Below, piece by piece: positions 1 through 7,760 of a stretch of DNA of 64,000 bases (positions are counted from its first letter, which is position 1; each line of letters begins with the position of its first letter). Under the pieces are notes generated by a model that saw only the letters and a program-made list of their open reading frames with translations, did not search any database and had not been told where the DNA came from. The stretch covers positions 1 to 64,000 of the forward strand of contig JAXHSW010000004.1 of the NCBI GenBank assembly GCA_034190295.1, given 5' to 3'. The DNA comes from Okeania sp034190295 (GTDB lineage: Bacteria > Cyanobacteriota > Cyanobacteriia > Cyanobacteriales > Microcoleaceae). Made by a program: the position numbers and the translations under genes.

Positions 1-555
1 CATCTCCACATCCCCCCATCTCCCCATCTCCCCATCCCCCCATCTCATATAATAAGTATTCAACCGGATTCTATATTACTAGATCGGGAGGCGGATAAAC
101 ATCTAGATCGACAATAGTTGTATCGGGAGGAATTATTTCTGCATTTTAACCAAAGTTTTTAGCCGATCAAATCTTACTTCTAATATCATGTCCGGATAAT
201 TAGTGATGAAAAAACTTATCATGAGTGCTTAAACAGTAAATCTTTCTATTTTCCCGGCCTCCCCTACTCCCCTACTCCCCCGCTCCCCTACTATCTTAAT
301 AATAAGTATTCAACCGGACATGATATAACTTCCGATCGTAGGGCGAATTGTGTTTGATTTTGGCGATCGCTCTAAGCATACTCGTGTTCTGCTGAGAATT
401 GCAGTCAATATTACCGTTTCATAATCAAATAAATTTGAGTAAAACTACTGAGCTTGTAAATCCTATCAAATAAACTTAAGTAAAACTACTGATATTGCAA
501 ATTCTAAAGTTCTATTGTATACTTGGTAAAACCTAAAATTCAAGGAAAATATATT
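1..555. other. Gene-free repeat-rich stretch
   Basis: No convincing gene is seen here. The stretch opens with C-rich low-complexity DNA (about 1-45). The 18-bp string AATAAGTATTCAACCGGA occurs at 51-68 and again at 301-318, each time directly after a C-rich run (the second run is about 255-295). A 41-bp imperfect tandem duplication (about 424-464 and 465-505) lies just upstream of the small peptide gene at 556 and could be promoter-proximal. A dispersed motif like CCGGACATGATAT occurs at about 184-196 (reverse) and 312-324. Confidence 0.6.
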
Positions 556-711
556 ATGGATCGACCCTTAGAATCTAATGCTTCTCACAGTGAGACTACT
601 GTTAATCGCCGTTCCCAAACAAATCTGTTGAACTTAAACAGCTCTAATTCACTGGTTCAAGCGGTTTTAGATAGTTGTTCTGATTGTGGGCAAGACCCCT
701 GCGAGTGCTAG
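556..711 (+). CDS. Small Ser/Asn-rich peptide with a Cys-cluster tail
   Basis: This 51-residue ORF is not recognised. I chose the ATG at 556 because AAGGAAA lies just upstream; a TTG 33 bases earlier would give 62 residues but lacks a comparable site. The first 35 residues are polar and rich in Ser, Asn and Thr with no signal peptide or membrane segment. The last 14 hold four cysteines in the order CSDCGQDPCEC. Two CxxC-like pairs could bind metal, or the layout could be a leader plus modified core as in RiPP precursors; both are inference. The next gene on the same strand is an FAD oxidoreductase 617 bases away, with a MITE between them, so co-transcription is doubtful. Confidence 0.5.
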   Translation: MDRPLESNASHSETTVNRRSQTNLLNLNSSNSLVQAVLDSCSDCGQDPCEC

Positions 712-855
712 AATCATGTGCTAAATACTACTTTAATTTTTCTGGGTACATCTATAAAAATATTTAAGCACTTGCGCAAGCAAAAGGCGAAATTATAGAC
801 TATTTGTAGGGGTTAACGGCCGTTAACCCCTATTATGTTTGGTGGTTATGCTTTA

Positions 856-1007
856 ATAATTGATAATTGATAATGGATAATTGATAATTACCTCTCCCTA
901 AAAACGGATAGGATTGAATAAAAGGGGAAAAAAATTTATTTTTTCCTTTCAAGGGGAGGCTTCAAGGCGTGAATTATTTAATTATTTAATTATTAATTCT
1001 TCGGTAA
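856..1007 (-). repeat. Dispersed MITE-like repeat, type A (TTACCGA...CAATTATC)
   Basis: This is a reverse-oriented copy of a repeat also found at 19316-19490 and 56605-56800. The order is an (ATTAAATA)n run, a hairpin of the form CCCCTTTCAAGGGG, an A/T-rich palindrome, a conserved CCTATCCGTTTTTAGGGAGAGG block, and a (CAATTAT)n run. The flanking short tandem repeats differ in copy number between copies while the core is almost unchanged. No protein is encoded. Confidence 0.75.
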
Positions 1008-1328
1008 GTCCTGTATAGTTTCCATTGGTTTGAATTTATCCTAATTTTTTCCATCGTTAATCTTAAGTCAAATTTGAGTCAAATTTGAGAATAATTATAA
1101 TTTTTATACTTGCAATGCAGAAGGTTTTTTATAACTGATTATCCGAACATGATATAAAACACTCCATAATCGTTGCTAAAATCCTCTGGTCTTAGCAGAC
1201 ATAAGTGATAATAACACAAATTAATGGCGTAAAAACATAGACATTTTGTATAAGTCTTGGATAGTCTATGTTTTTCAGCTCTAGCAAGCAATAGATATCT
1301 GACTAAACCGTATTTAGTATCATAAATT

Positions 1329-2639
1329 ATGAACAGTAGAAATGATTTTAATGTAATAGTTATTGGAGCTGGTCCGGCAGGTTGTCAATGTGCTAGAAGT
1401 TTGGCAAAATATGGGCGAAAAGTTTTATTAGTTGAACAACACGAAACATTTAATAAAAACGACTTTTCGAGTGCTGCAACTCCTCAAGAAACTCTCGATA
1501 AATTTGATTTGCCAAAAACAGTAGTCGGTAGTTATTGGCAGAAAATTAGTATTGTGACAACTAATGTTAATCATACTTGGGAATCACCAAAAATATTAGG
1601 AGCTGTTTTAAATTTTGCTAAACTTAGAGAGTTTTTGGCGGGAGAAGTGGAAAGTTATGGCGGTAAAGTTTGGATGGGTTGTCGCTACATTAGACATTTT
1701 CAAGAAGAGGGAAAAACTATTGTAGAAATGAGGCGTTTCGGAGGTGAAAAATTTACTGTTAGTACAGAAGTTTTAGTCGATGCAACTGGACCAGCAAGGG
1801 CAGTAATGTATGAGAAAAAAAGTAGGCAACCTCAATTTTTAACGGCTGCGGGAATTGAATATTTAATCGAAGTTGAAGGAAGAGAATATGAGAAATACGC
1901 TAAGGATTTAATTTTTTTCTTAGGTCATAAATGGATGCCGAAAGGTTATTCTTGGATTTTTCCTATGGAGCCTGAAAAGCACAGATTAAAAATAGGTGTG
2001 GCGCGGTTTAATTTAGAACATAAACAAATAGTTGAAACAAAATCTATGAGATGGTATCTAGAATTATTGATTCAAGATTATATGAAACTTGAGCAATATG
2101 AATTAATTGATTCTCATGGTTCAACTGTTAGATATTCTGTGGGATTAAAGGATATTTATTACCAAGATAATATTGTTGCTATTGGTGATGCTGTTTCTAC
2201 TATTAATATGTTGGGTGGGGAAGGAATTAGGCATGGTATGGATAATGCAGAAATTGCTAGTAAGTATATAGAAAAATATCTTGATAAACGCTTATCTAGT
2301 TTTCGTTCATATCAAAGAGAAATGCAGAGACGATATGCTATTAAATGGAATATTTCTGAACAAATGGGGCGCAGAAGATATATGCAAGATAGTGATGAGT
2401 TGATTGATAAAGGAGTGAATTATTTAAAATCTTTGACAGTAGAGGATATGATGAATATTTTATTTGCATATAATTTTCAAAAGTTGTATAAAGGATTGGG
2501 TAAGTATATAAGACGCAAGCTAAAATTAGGTTGGCAACAAATGCAAGCATTCAGCGGTCAGCTATCAGCTAGCCTCCTGCGGAGGAACTTCGTTAACAGC
2601 TATGAATTATTGACTCATTATCTTGGCAGGAAGAATTAG
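1329..2639 (+). CDS. FAD-dependent oxidoreductase, geranylgeranyl reductase-like
   Basis: This 436-residue flavoprotein belongs to the geranylgeranyl reductase / FixC / lycopene cyclase superfamily. The N-terminal dinucleotide-binding motif GAGPAG (residues about 13-18) is followed by a basic strand ending in VEQ. A second FAD motif lies near residue 285 (GDAVSTINMLGGEGIRHGMD). Members reduce or cyclise isoprenoids or hydroxylate/halogenate natural products, and the substrate cannot be told from sequence. The last roughly 30 residues (from QAFSGQLSAS) are encoded by a dispersed palindromic repeat (CAGCTATCAGCTAGCCTCC, CCTCCTGCGGAGG). The native C-terminus has therefore probably been replaced by repeat-derived sequence. 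The family and FAD-binding role are secure; the exact reaction is not. Confidence 0.8.
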   Translation: MNSRNDFNVIVIGAGPAGCQCARSLAKYGRKVLLVEQHETFNKNDFSSAATPQETLDKFDLPKTVVGSYWQKISIVTTNVNHTWESPKILGAVLNFAKLREFLAGEVESYGGKVWMGCRYIRHFQEEGKTIVEMRRFGGEKFTVSTEVLVDATGPARAVMYEKKSRQPQFLTAAGIEYLIEVEGREYEKYAKDLIFFLGHKWMPKGYSWIFPMEPEKHRLKIGVARFNLEHKQIVETKSMRWYLELLIQDYMKLEQYELIDSHGSTVRYSVGLKDIYYQDNIVAIGDAVSTINMLGGEGIRHGMDNAEIASKYIEKYLDKRLSSFRSYQREMQRRYAIKWNISEQMGRRRYMQDSDELIDKGVNYLKSLTVEDMMNILFAYNFQKLYKGLGKYIRRKLKLGWQQMQAFSGQLSASLLRRNFVNSYELLTHYLGRKN

Positions 2640-2654
2640 ACATCTCTACCAAAA

Positions 2655-2757
2655 GAGGGAGCAGGGGAGTAGGGGAGCAGGGGAGTAGGGGAGTGGGGGA
2701 GTAGGGGAGTAGGGGAGTAGGGGAGTAGGGGAGTGGGGGAGTAGGGGAGTAGGGGAG
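2655..2757 (+). repeat. G-rich 9-bp tandem repeat (GTAGGGGAG)n
   Basis: About eleven copies of a 9-bp unit start shortly after the oxidoreductase stop codon. Successive GGGG tracts separated by AGTA or AGTG fit the pattern of an intramolecular G-quadruplex on the plus strand. Shorter versions occur at about 36505-36535 and 54165-54205, the latter just downstream of gatB. Confidence 0.8.
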
Positions 2758-2995
2758 ATTAAATATTGAAGTAATTATAGAAGTATAAACATATATTATA
2801 CAACCAGATTCTATGTGCAATTAACCGGATTTGATATTACGCAAATTAACTTTTAGGTGGTTGTACATTGTAATGGTCGTGCATTGCATTATTTTTGTTA
2901 GGAGGTACGCTAGTGGGAGCATCTTGCTCCCGTACCAACCATTCTTTGTTACTTGTATACCATTACTATGCAGGACTACCAACTTTTTAAACACC

Positions 2996-3054
2996 ATTTG
3001 TAGGGGTAAATAGTATTTTTTATCACTATATGTAGAGTCTCTGCGTAAGTCCTG
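2996..3054 (-). repeat. Partial CAGGACTTACGC-family MITE
   Basis: This fragment has only the right terminal repeat (GCGTAAGTCCTG at 3043-3054) and part of the TGTAGGGGT-type interior. It is compared with the complete copies at 5353-5444 and 12600-12690. Confidence 0.55.
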
Positions 3055-3307
3055 TCAAAAAAAATCTAGCGATCGCTAACCGCTGAGTGCTTCTTTAAAA
3101 TGAATATATTGTTGGGTTGCGCTGTCGCTTAACTCAACCTACTGGACTCATTATTTTGGCAGGAAGAATTAGACATCTCTACCAAAAGAGGGATTCAATA
3201 ATTAATAATTAATAATGGCTTTGTTGCATGAAAGTATATAGTTGCCACACTTGCTCCGCATATGTACAACAATAACGTGCGGAAACGGCTGTAACTATTG
3301 TCCAATA

Positions 3308-3414
3308 GACATCTCCAGAAAAGAGGGAGTAGGGAGTAGGCAGTAGGCAGTAGAGGAAAAGAATTGATAATTTATGTGGGAGAATTGATTTTATTTTTTA
3401 TTATTGGAGATGTC
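3308..3414. mobile_element. Complete GACATCTC MITE, 107 bp
   Basis: The inverted ends GACATCTCC (3308-3316) and GGAGATGTC (3406-3414) are flanked on both sides by TA (3306-3307, 3415-3416). The interior has short GTAGGGA-type repeats. It interrupts one unit of the surrounding 58-bp tandem repeat, between TGTCCAATA and TAATAG. Confidence 0.75.
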
Positions 3415-3436
3415 TAATAGATAAATAGTAATAATT

Positions 3437-3830
3437 GTGAAACACAGCGATCGCTCATCAGCAAAGCAATAACTATTGTCCAATAGTAATNNNNNNNNNN
3501 NNNNNNNNNNNNNNNNNNNNNNNNNNNNNNNNNNNNNNNNNNNNNNNNNNNNNNNNNNNNNNNNNNNNNNNNNNNNNNNNNNNNNNNNNNCATTGCCAAA
3601 CACAGCGATCGCTCATCAGCACAGTAATAACTATTGTCCAATAGTAATCATTGCCAAACACAGCGATCGCTCATCAGCACAGTAATAACTATTGTCCAAT
3701 AGTAATCATTGCCAAACACAGCGATCGCTCATCAGCACAGTAATAACTATTGTCCAATAGTAATCATTGTGAAACAGAGCGATCGCTCATCAGCACAGTA
3801 ATAACTATTGTCCAATAGTAATCATTGCAG
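3437..3830. repeat. 58-bp tandem repeat with HIP1 site, interrupted by a 100-N gap
   Basis: Each unit carries CACAGCGATCGCTCATCAGC and ends in ACTATTGTCCAATAGTAAT. The period measured between 3591 and 3649 is 58 bp. The N run (3491-3590) joins two bases that are contiguous in an intact unit, so the missing DNA should be a whole number of units. CTATTGTCCAATAG is itself nearly palindromic. Confidence 0.8.
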
Positions 3831-4176
3831 TCGCAGAGCGATATAACTGCCGAATGGATGTTAAGAACGCAATTTTCATGCAACAAAGCCATTAATAATT
3901 AATAATTACCTCTCCTTTAAAACGGATAGGATTGACTAATCATGAAAATTTTTCTTTATTATCCCCTTCAAAGGGGAGGCTTTAAACCACAATTTTTCGG
4001 TAAGGAGTAGTAGGGGGAAAGAATTGATAATTTCTGTGGGATAATGAATTTTATTTTTGATTATTGGAGATGTCTATTTAAAATGACTGTAATTGTTGGG
4101 TTGCGCTGTCGCTTAACCCAACCTACTATATTGATTATCTGAACTTGATATTATCTATGATATATGAGGAAAATTT

Positions 4177-5232
4177 ATGATGTCTAAAATTACAGAAGTT
4201 AATCCGATTATCTGGCAAAATGACCGTGTTTTATTAATTGACCAAACTTGCTTACCAGGAGAATATGAAACTGTAGAAATTAATAATTCTACGGAGATGG
4301 CAAGAGCTATTAAAACAATGATAGTTCGTGGGGCACCAGCTATTGGTGTATCAGCAGCTTATGGAATGTATTTAGGGGCGAAAGAAATTTCTATAACTGA
4401 TAGAAATGAGTTCTTAAAACAGTTAGAAGAAGTGGCTGTTATGTTACGACAAACTCGCCCAACTGCTGTTAATTTATTTTGGGCTATTGAGCGAATGTTG
4501 AAAGTAGCAAATGAAACGAATAGCTCTGTAGAAGAAATTCAAACGACTTTATTAGAAACTGCTAAAAATATTCATAAAGAAGATTTACAAACTTGTCAAG
4601 CTATAGGCGATCGCGGAGTAGAAGTTTTGCCGACTTCTCCAGAAAAATTGAATATTTTAACTCACTGTAATGCTGGCGCTTTAGCTACTGCTGGTTATGG
4701 TACAGCATTGGGTGTTATTCGTTCTGCGTGGCGAGAGGGAAGGTTAGCAAAAGTCTACGCGGATGAAACTCGTCCTCGTCTTCAAGGTGCAAAACTTACG
4801 ACTTGGGAATGCGTGCAAGAAAATATTCCTGTGACACTTATCAGTGATAACATGGCTGCTCACTGTATGAAACAAGGTTTAATTCATGCTGTAGTAGTTG
4901 GAGCCGATCGAATTGCTGCTAATGGAGATGCTGCTAATAAAATTGGTACTTATAGTTTAGCGATCGTTGCTAAGGCACATAATATTCCTTTTTTTGTGGC
5001 AGCACCTCTATCAACAATAGATTTCAAAATATCTGATGGTAGTCAAATACCAATTGAAGAGAGAGATGCAGTGGAAATATATCAGGTAGGAGAAACACGC
5101 ATTTGCCCGGAAGGAGTAGAATTTTATAATCCAGCATTTGATGTTACCCCTGCGGAATTAATTGCAGGAATTATGACAGAATATGGTACAGTTGCACCGG
5201 GAGAATTAGGACAGTTTCAGGCTAAACTTTAA
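4177..5232 (+). CDS. mtnA: S-methyl-5-thioribose-1-phosphate isomerase
   Basis: MtnA converts methylthioribose-1-phosphate to methylthioribulose-1-phosphate in the methionine salvage pathway in the cytoplasm. The 351-residue length is typical. Landmarks are RGAPAIG (51-57), the catalytic-cysteine segment THCNAGALAT with Cys164, and GADRIAANGDAANKIGT (242-258) with the catalytic Asp244. The related eIF-2B alpha-like proteins lack this exact Cys/Asp pair. Two adjacent ATGs are possible (4177 and 4180); AGGAAAA upstream fits either. The gene stands alone between repeat-rich spacers. Confidence 0.95.
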   Translation: MMSKITEVNPIIWQNDRVLLIDQTCLPGEYETVEINNSTEMARAIKTMIVRGAPAIGVSAAYGMYLGAKEISITDRNEFLKQLEEVAVMLRQTRPTAVNLFWAIERMLKVANETNSSVEEIQTTLLETAKNIHKEDLQTCQAIGDRGVEVLPTSPEKLNILTHCNAGALATAGYGTALGVIRSAWREGRLAKVYADETRPRLQGAKLTTWECVQENIPVTLISDNMAAHCMKQGLIHAVVVGADRIAANGDAANKIGTYSLAIVAKAHNIPFFVAAPLSTIDFKISDGSQIPIEERDAVEIYQVGETRICPEGVEFYNPAFDVTPAELIAGIMTEYGTVAPGELGQFQAKL

Positions 5233-5319
5233 AGTATAGCAGAAGGAAAAGGGAAAAATTTGGCGAAGTCTTTTGTTTTCAGCTTTTGATATGTCTGCGC
5301 CTTTTCCTTCGACTAAGCT

Positions 5320-5472
5320 CGTAGTTGGGCTTTAGCCCTTACAATACTAAGTCAGGACTTACGCAAATTTTGAAATAATACGCTATCTGTAGAGGGCAAA
5401 TGGCATTTGCCCCTACGACATAAGGTGGTTCTGCGAAAGTCCTGTAAGTATTAGGGCTAAAGCCCAACTACG
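5320..5472. repeat. Palindromic element GTAGTTGGGCTTTAGCCC split by a MITE
   Basis: The left arm 5320-5347 and right arm 5450-5472 form an inverted repeat around GGGCTTTAGCCC. Removing the MITE at 5353-5444 and one copy of TAAGT restores a nearly perfect palindrome of about 56 bp. It lies in the convergent spacer between mtnA and the kinase gene, so it could have served as a bidirectional terminator. Confidence 0.65.
5353..5444. mobile_element. CAGGACTTACGC-family MITE with 5-bp target duplication
   Basis: The ends are CAGGACTTACGC and GCGAAAGTCCTG. The centre is a hairpin made of GGGCAAATGGCATTTGCCC. TAAGT is directly repeated on both sides (5348-5352 and 5445-5449). It shares its architecture with the copy at 12600-12690. 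Confidence 0.75.
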
Positions 5473-5521
5473 AACAAAAACTTTATTAAGTAAGCCTTAC
5501 TGAAAGCACTTACTTAACCTC

Positions 5522-7405
5522 TTATTCACAACGCCAAATTTTTACGGTATTGTCACTACTTCCACTCACAATTGTATTATCATAACGGCTAATTGCTACA
5601 GAATTTACATCCTTAGAATGTCCGTTTAAAGTATTAATAACTTCTCCAGTTTCCATCTGCCAAATCTTAATAGTTTTATCTGCACTGCCACTAATTATTG
5701 TTTTTTTATCCAAACAAATTACAGACCTAACTAAATCAGAATGCCCTGTAATTGTTTTGATTAATTTACCTGTTTCTACAGACCATAATTTAATTGTTTT
5801 GTCACTACTACCACTGACTAAAACTTTACCATCAGGGCTAAAAGTAATTGTATTAATATCTCTACTATGTCCGATTAATTTATCTATAAGATTACCTGTT
5901 TCTACTTCCCATAGTTTAATAACATTATCGCTACTACCACTAGCTAGAATTTTACCATCTGGGCTAAAAGCAACTACATTAATACCACGAGAATTTTTGA
6001 TGCTGTACAAAAGTTGACAAGTTTCTTGATGCCAAATTTTAATAGTCCGGTCGTCACTGCCACTGGCAATAAAATCTCCATTTGGGCTAAATACTACTGG
6101 CATTGAAACAATAGAATTAGAATGTCTGGATAAACTGCAACTTATCGTACCTGTAGCTAAATCCCAAATATTAATAATTCCACCAACATTACCAATAGCT
6201 AGGATATTACTTTTAGGATTAAAGGCAATTGATAATACTATATTAGAAGCTATAAAAGAGTCTAATAATTCTCCTGTAGATAATTTCCACAATTTAATTG
6301 TCCGGTCAAAACTACCACTAGCAATCATTTGATTATCTGGGCTAATAGCAACTGATGAAACTGCACTTAAATGACCGGAAATAGTTTGAGGTTTTCCCCA
6401 AGAATAAAGATGTAATCCTGGTACATAATTTGTATCTTTGAGAGAAATTTTTGGGAATGAAAGTTTGAGTAAAGATGGTGTAGGTGGGGGTGGTAATTTT
6501 CCATGATTCAAATCTTTTAAAACATCTGTGGCAGATTGATAACGTTTGTTTGTAGCTTCAGTAATTAATTTATCGAGAATATTTCCCAATTCTTTGCTAA
6601 TCGGATTATCGATTAAGTAATCTCGCCATACCCATTTATCTTCTCCAGTATCAAATAGTTTAAATGGAGAAATATTGGTTAGTAAATTGATACAGGTTAC
6701 GCCTAAACTGTATAGATCGCTGGCAAAATTTGCTCTATCTTTGAGTTGTTCTGGAGCTACATATTCAGGAGTACATAATATTGTGCCTGGTTTAAATATT
6801 GGAGTTCCAGTTGATTGTTTTGCTACATCAAAATCTACTAATACAAATTGACCTTTTATTCCTGCTTGATAAGCAGAATTTGATGGTAAACGACGAATGA
6901 TATTTTGAGGTTTAATATCTCGATGAATAATGTTCTGAGAGTGAATAAATTCTAGCACTGGCAGCAGACTATTTAATAATTCTCGAATTTGATATTCGGA
7001 AAATATTCCCTCTGTTTCTAAAACTTGAGCTAAATTTTTTCCAGGTATAAATTCTTGGACTAAATATTGACAATAATCATCGTGTAAATTTGCTAATAAT
7101 TCAGCTATTTGAGGATGTTTTCCTAAAGTATCTAGTTTTTCCGCTTCTTCTTCAAACAAAGCGATCGCTCTTTTTATATCTACTTCATTTTGTGAGATGA
7201 AATAAAATTGTTTAATTACACATGGTGGTTTAGAAGGTTTGTCTTGATCTACTGCTAAATAGGTTTTACTGAAGCCTCCTTGACCAATCATTTTAATTGC
7301 TCGATAGCGGTCTTTTAACAGTAACATAGAATCACAAGCTAAACAGATTCTAGCTTCTGGTATAGAATTAATATTTCTGCAGTTTTCTTTGAGGCAATAA
7401 TTCAT
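5522..7405 (-). CDS. Zinc-ribbon Ser/Thr kinase with WD40 propeller, DFD variant
   Basis: This is a 627-residue eukaryotic-type kinase. Cysteines 4, 9, 21 and 24 form a putative zinc ribbon. The kinase domain spans about 34-300, with GQGGFSKTYLA, Lys65 in CVIKQF, HRDIKPQN (161-168) and an APE-like APEQ. The metal-binding DFG is DFD (191-193), whereas both neighbouring paralogues have DFG. Reduced or altered activity is possible, though Asp191 remains. Seven WD40 repeats occupy about 345-627 and would form a protein-interaction propeller. No membrane segment is seen. It is the last of three kinase genes on this strand, about 355 bp after the previous one, and probably acts in the same signalling locus. 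Its substrates are unknown. Confidence 0.9.
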   Translation of the reverse strand: MNYCLKENCRNINSIPEARICLACDSMLLLKDRYRAIKMIGQGGFSKTYLAVDQDKPSKPPCVIKQFYFISQNEVDIKRAIALFEEEAEKLDTLGKHPQIAELLANLHDDYCQYLVQEFIPGKNLAQVLETEGIFSEYQIRELLNSLLPVLEFIHSQNIIHRDIKPQNIIRRLPSNSAYQAGIKGQFVLVDFDVAKQSTGTPIFKPGTILCTPEYVAPEQLKDRANFASDLYSLGVTCINLLTNISPFKLFDTGEDKWVWRDYLIDNPISKELGNILDKLITEATNKRYQSATDVLKDLNHGKLPPPPTPSLLKLSFPKISLKDTNYVPGLHLYSWGKPQTISGHLSAVSSVAISPDNQMIASGSFDRTIKLWKLSTGELLDSFIASNIVLSIAFNPKSNILAIGNVGGIINIWDLATGTISCSLSRHSNSIVSMPVVFSPNGDFIASGSDDRTIKIWHQETCQLLYSIKNSRGINVVAFSPDGKILASGSSDNVIKLWEVETGNLIDKLIGHSRDINTITFSPDGKVLVSGSSDKTIKLWSVETGKLIKTITGHSDLVRSVICLDKKTIISGSADKTIKIWQMETGEVINTLNGHSKDVNSVAISRYDNTIVSGSSDNTVKIWRCE

Positions 7406-7760
7406 ATTTTTTCTACTCTTCTAACGATAAAGTTTAGTCAGCACACCTGATAATTTAGTTCTAATCCCAAAGTATTATACTTATTGTATAAATATTCTTT
7501 CTTCTAGACTCCTAAAAAGGTGCTTTAGAAGAGCTTACAGCGGTTTTAATTTCGATAGACTACTGTAGGGGCGTTAACATAGTTATACGAAGCAAATGGC
7601 CATTTGCCCTCCGCAAAGCTGCCGCTTGATATGTTGCGGAGCAAAACGCCCCTACACGATTTTTGTTGTGAGGATGTGGTTCATAAATCAGAAAAAGCCC
7701 TGTAATTGACATAATAATGATTTTTGACTGATAACTGATAACTGATAACTGATAACTGAA
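7406..7760. other. Spacer with a TGTAGGGGCG inverted repeat
   Basis: There is no gene here. TGTAGGGGCGTTAAC at about 7564 and ACGCCCCTACA at about 7648 are inverted repeats around a GGCCATTTGCCC-type core, so this is another MITE-like element. A (CTGATAA)n run lies at 7728-7760, next to the upstream kinase stop codon. Confidence 0.55.

Larger units (their letters stand above)
3217..3890. mobile_element. MITE with 17-bp inverted ends resembling IS5/IS903-type ends
   Basis: GGCTTTGTTGCATGAAA at 3217-3233 is a perfect inverted match to 3874-3890. Many IS5-family elements (for example IS903) start with GGCTTTGTTG, so this is probably a non-autonomous derivative; no transposase is present. The interior holds a 58-bp tandem repeat, an assembly gap and a copy of the GACATCTC MITE (3308-3414). 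It sits in the AATTAAT-type microsatellite arm of a type B repeat. Confidence 0.65.
3172..4074. mobile_element. MITE with GACATCTC ends and TA target site, containing nested elements
   Basis: The left end is GACATCTCT at 3172 and the right end is GGAGATGTC ending at 4074. Both are flanked by TA, as expected for Tc1/IS630-type MITEs. A compact copy of the same family is at 3308-3414. Relative to that copy, this one is split after its first 21 bases by a type B dispersed repeat (about 3194-4003), which is itself split by the element at 3217-3890. The flanking sequence CTCATTATNTTGGCAGGAAG also occurs before 2640, where another, incomplete left end of this MITE begins. Confidence 0.7.

Noticed and set aside
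2593..2820. Pro/Ser-rich minus-strand ORF
   Set aside because: It is a translation of the (CTCCCCTAC)n complement of the G-rich tandem repeat.
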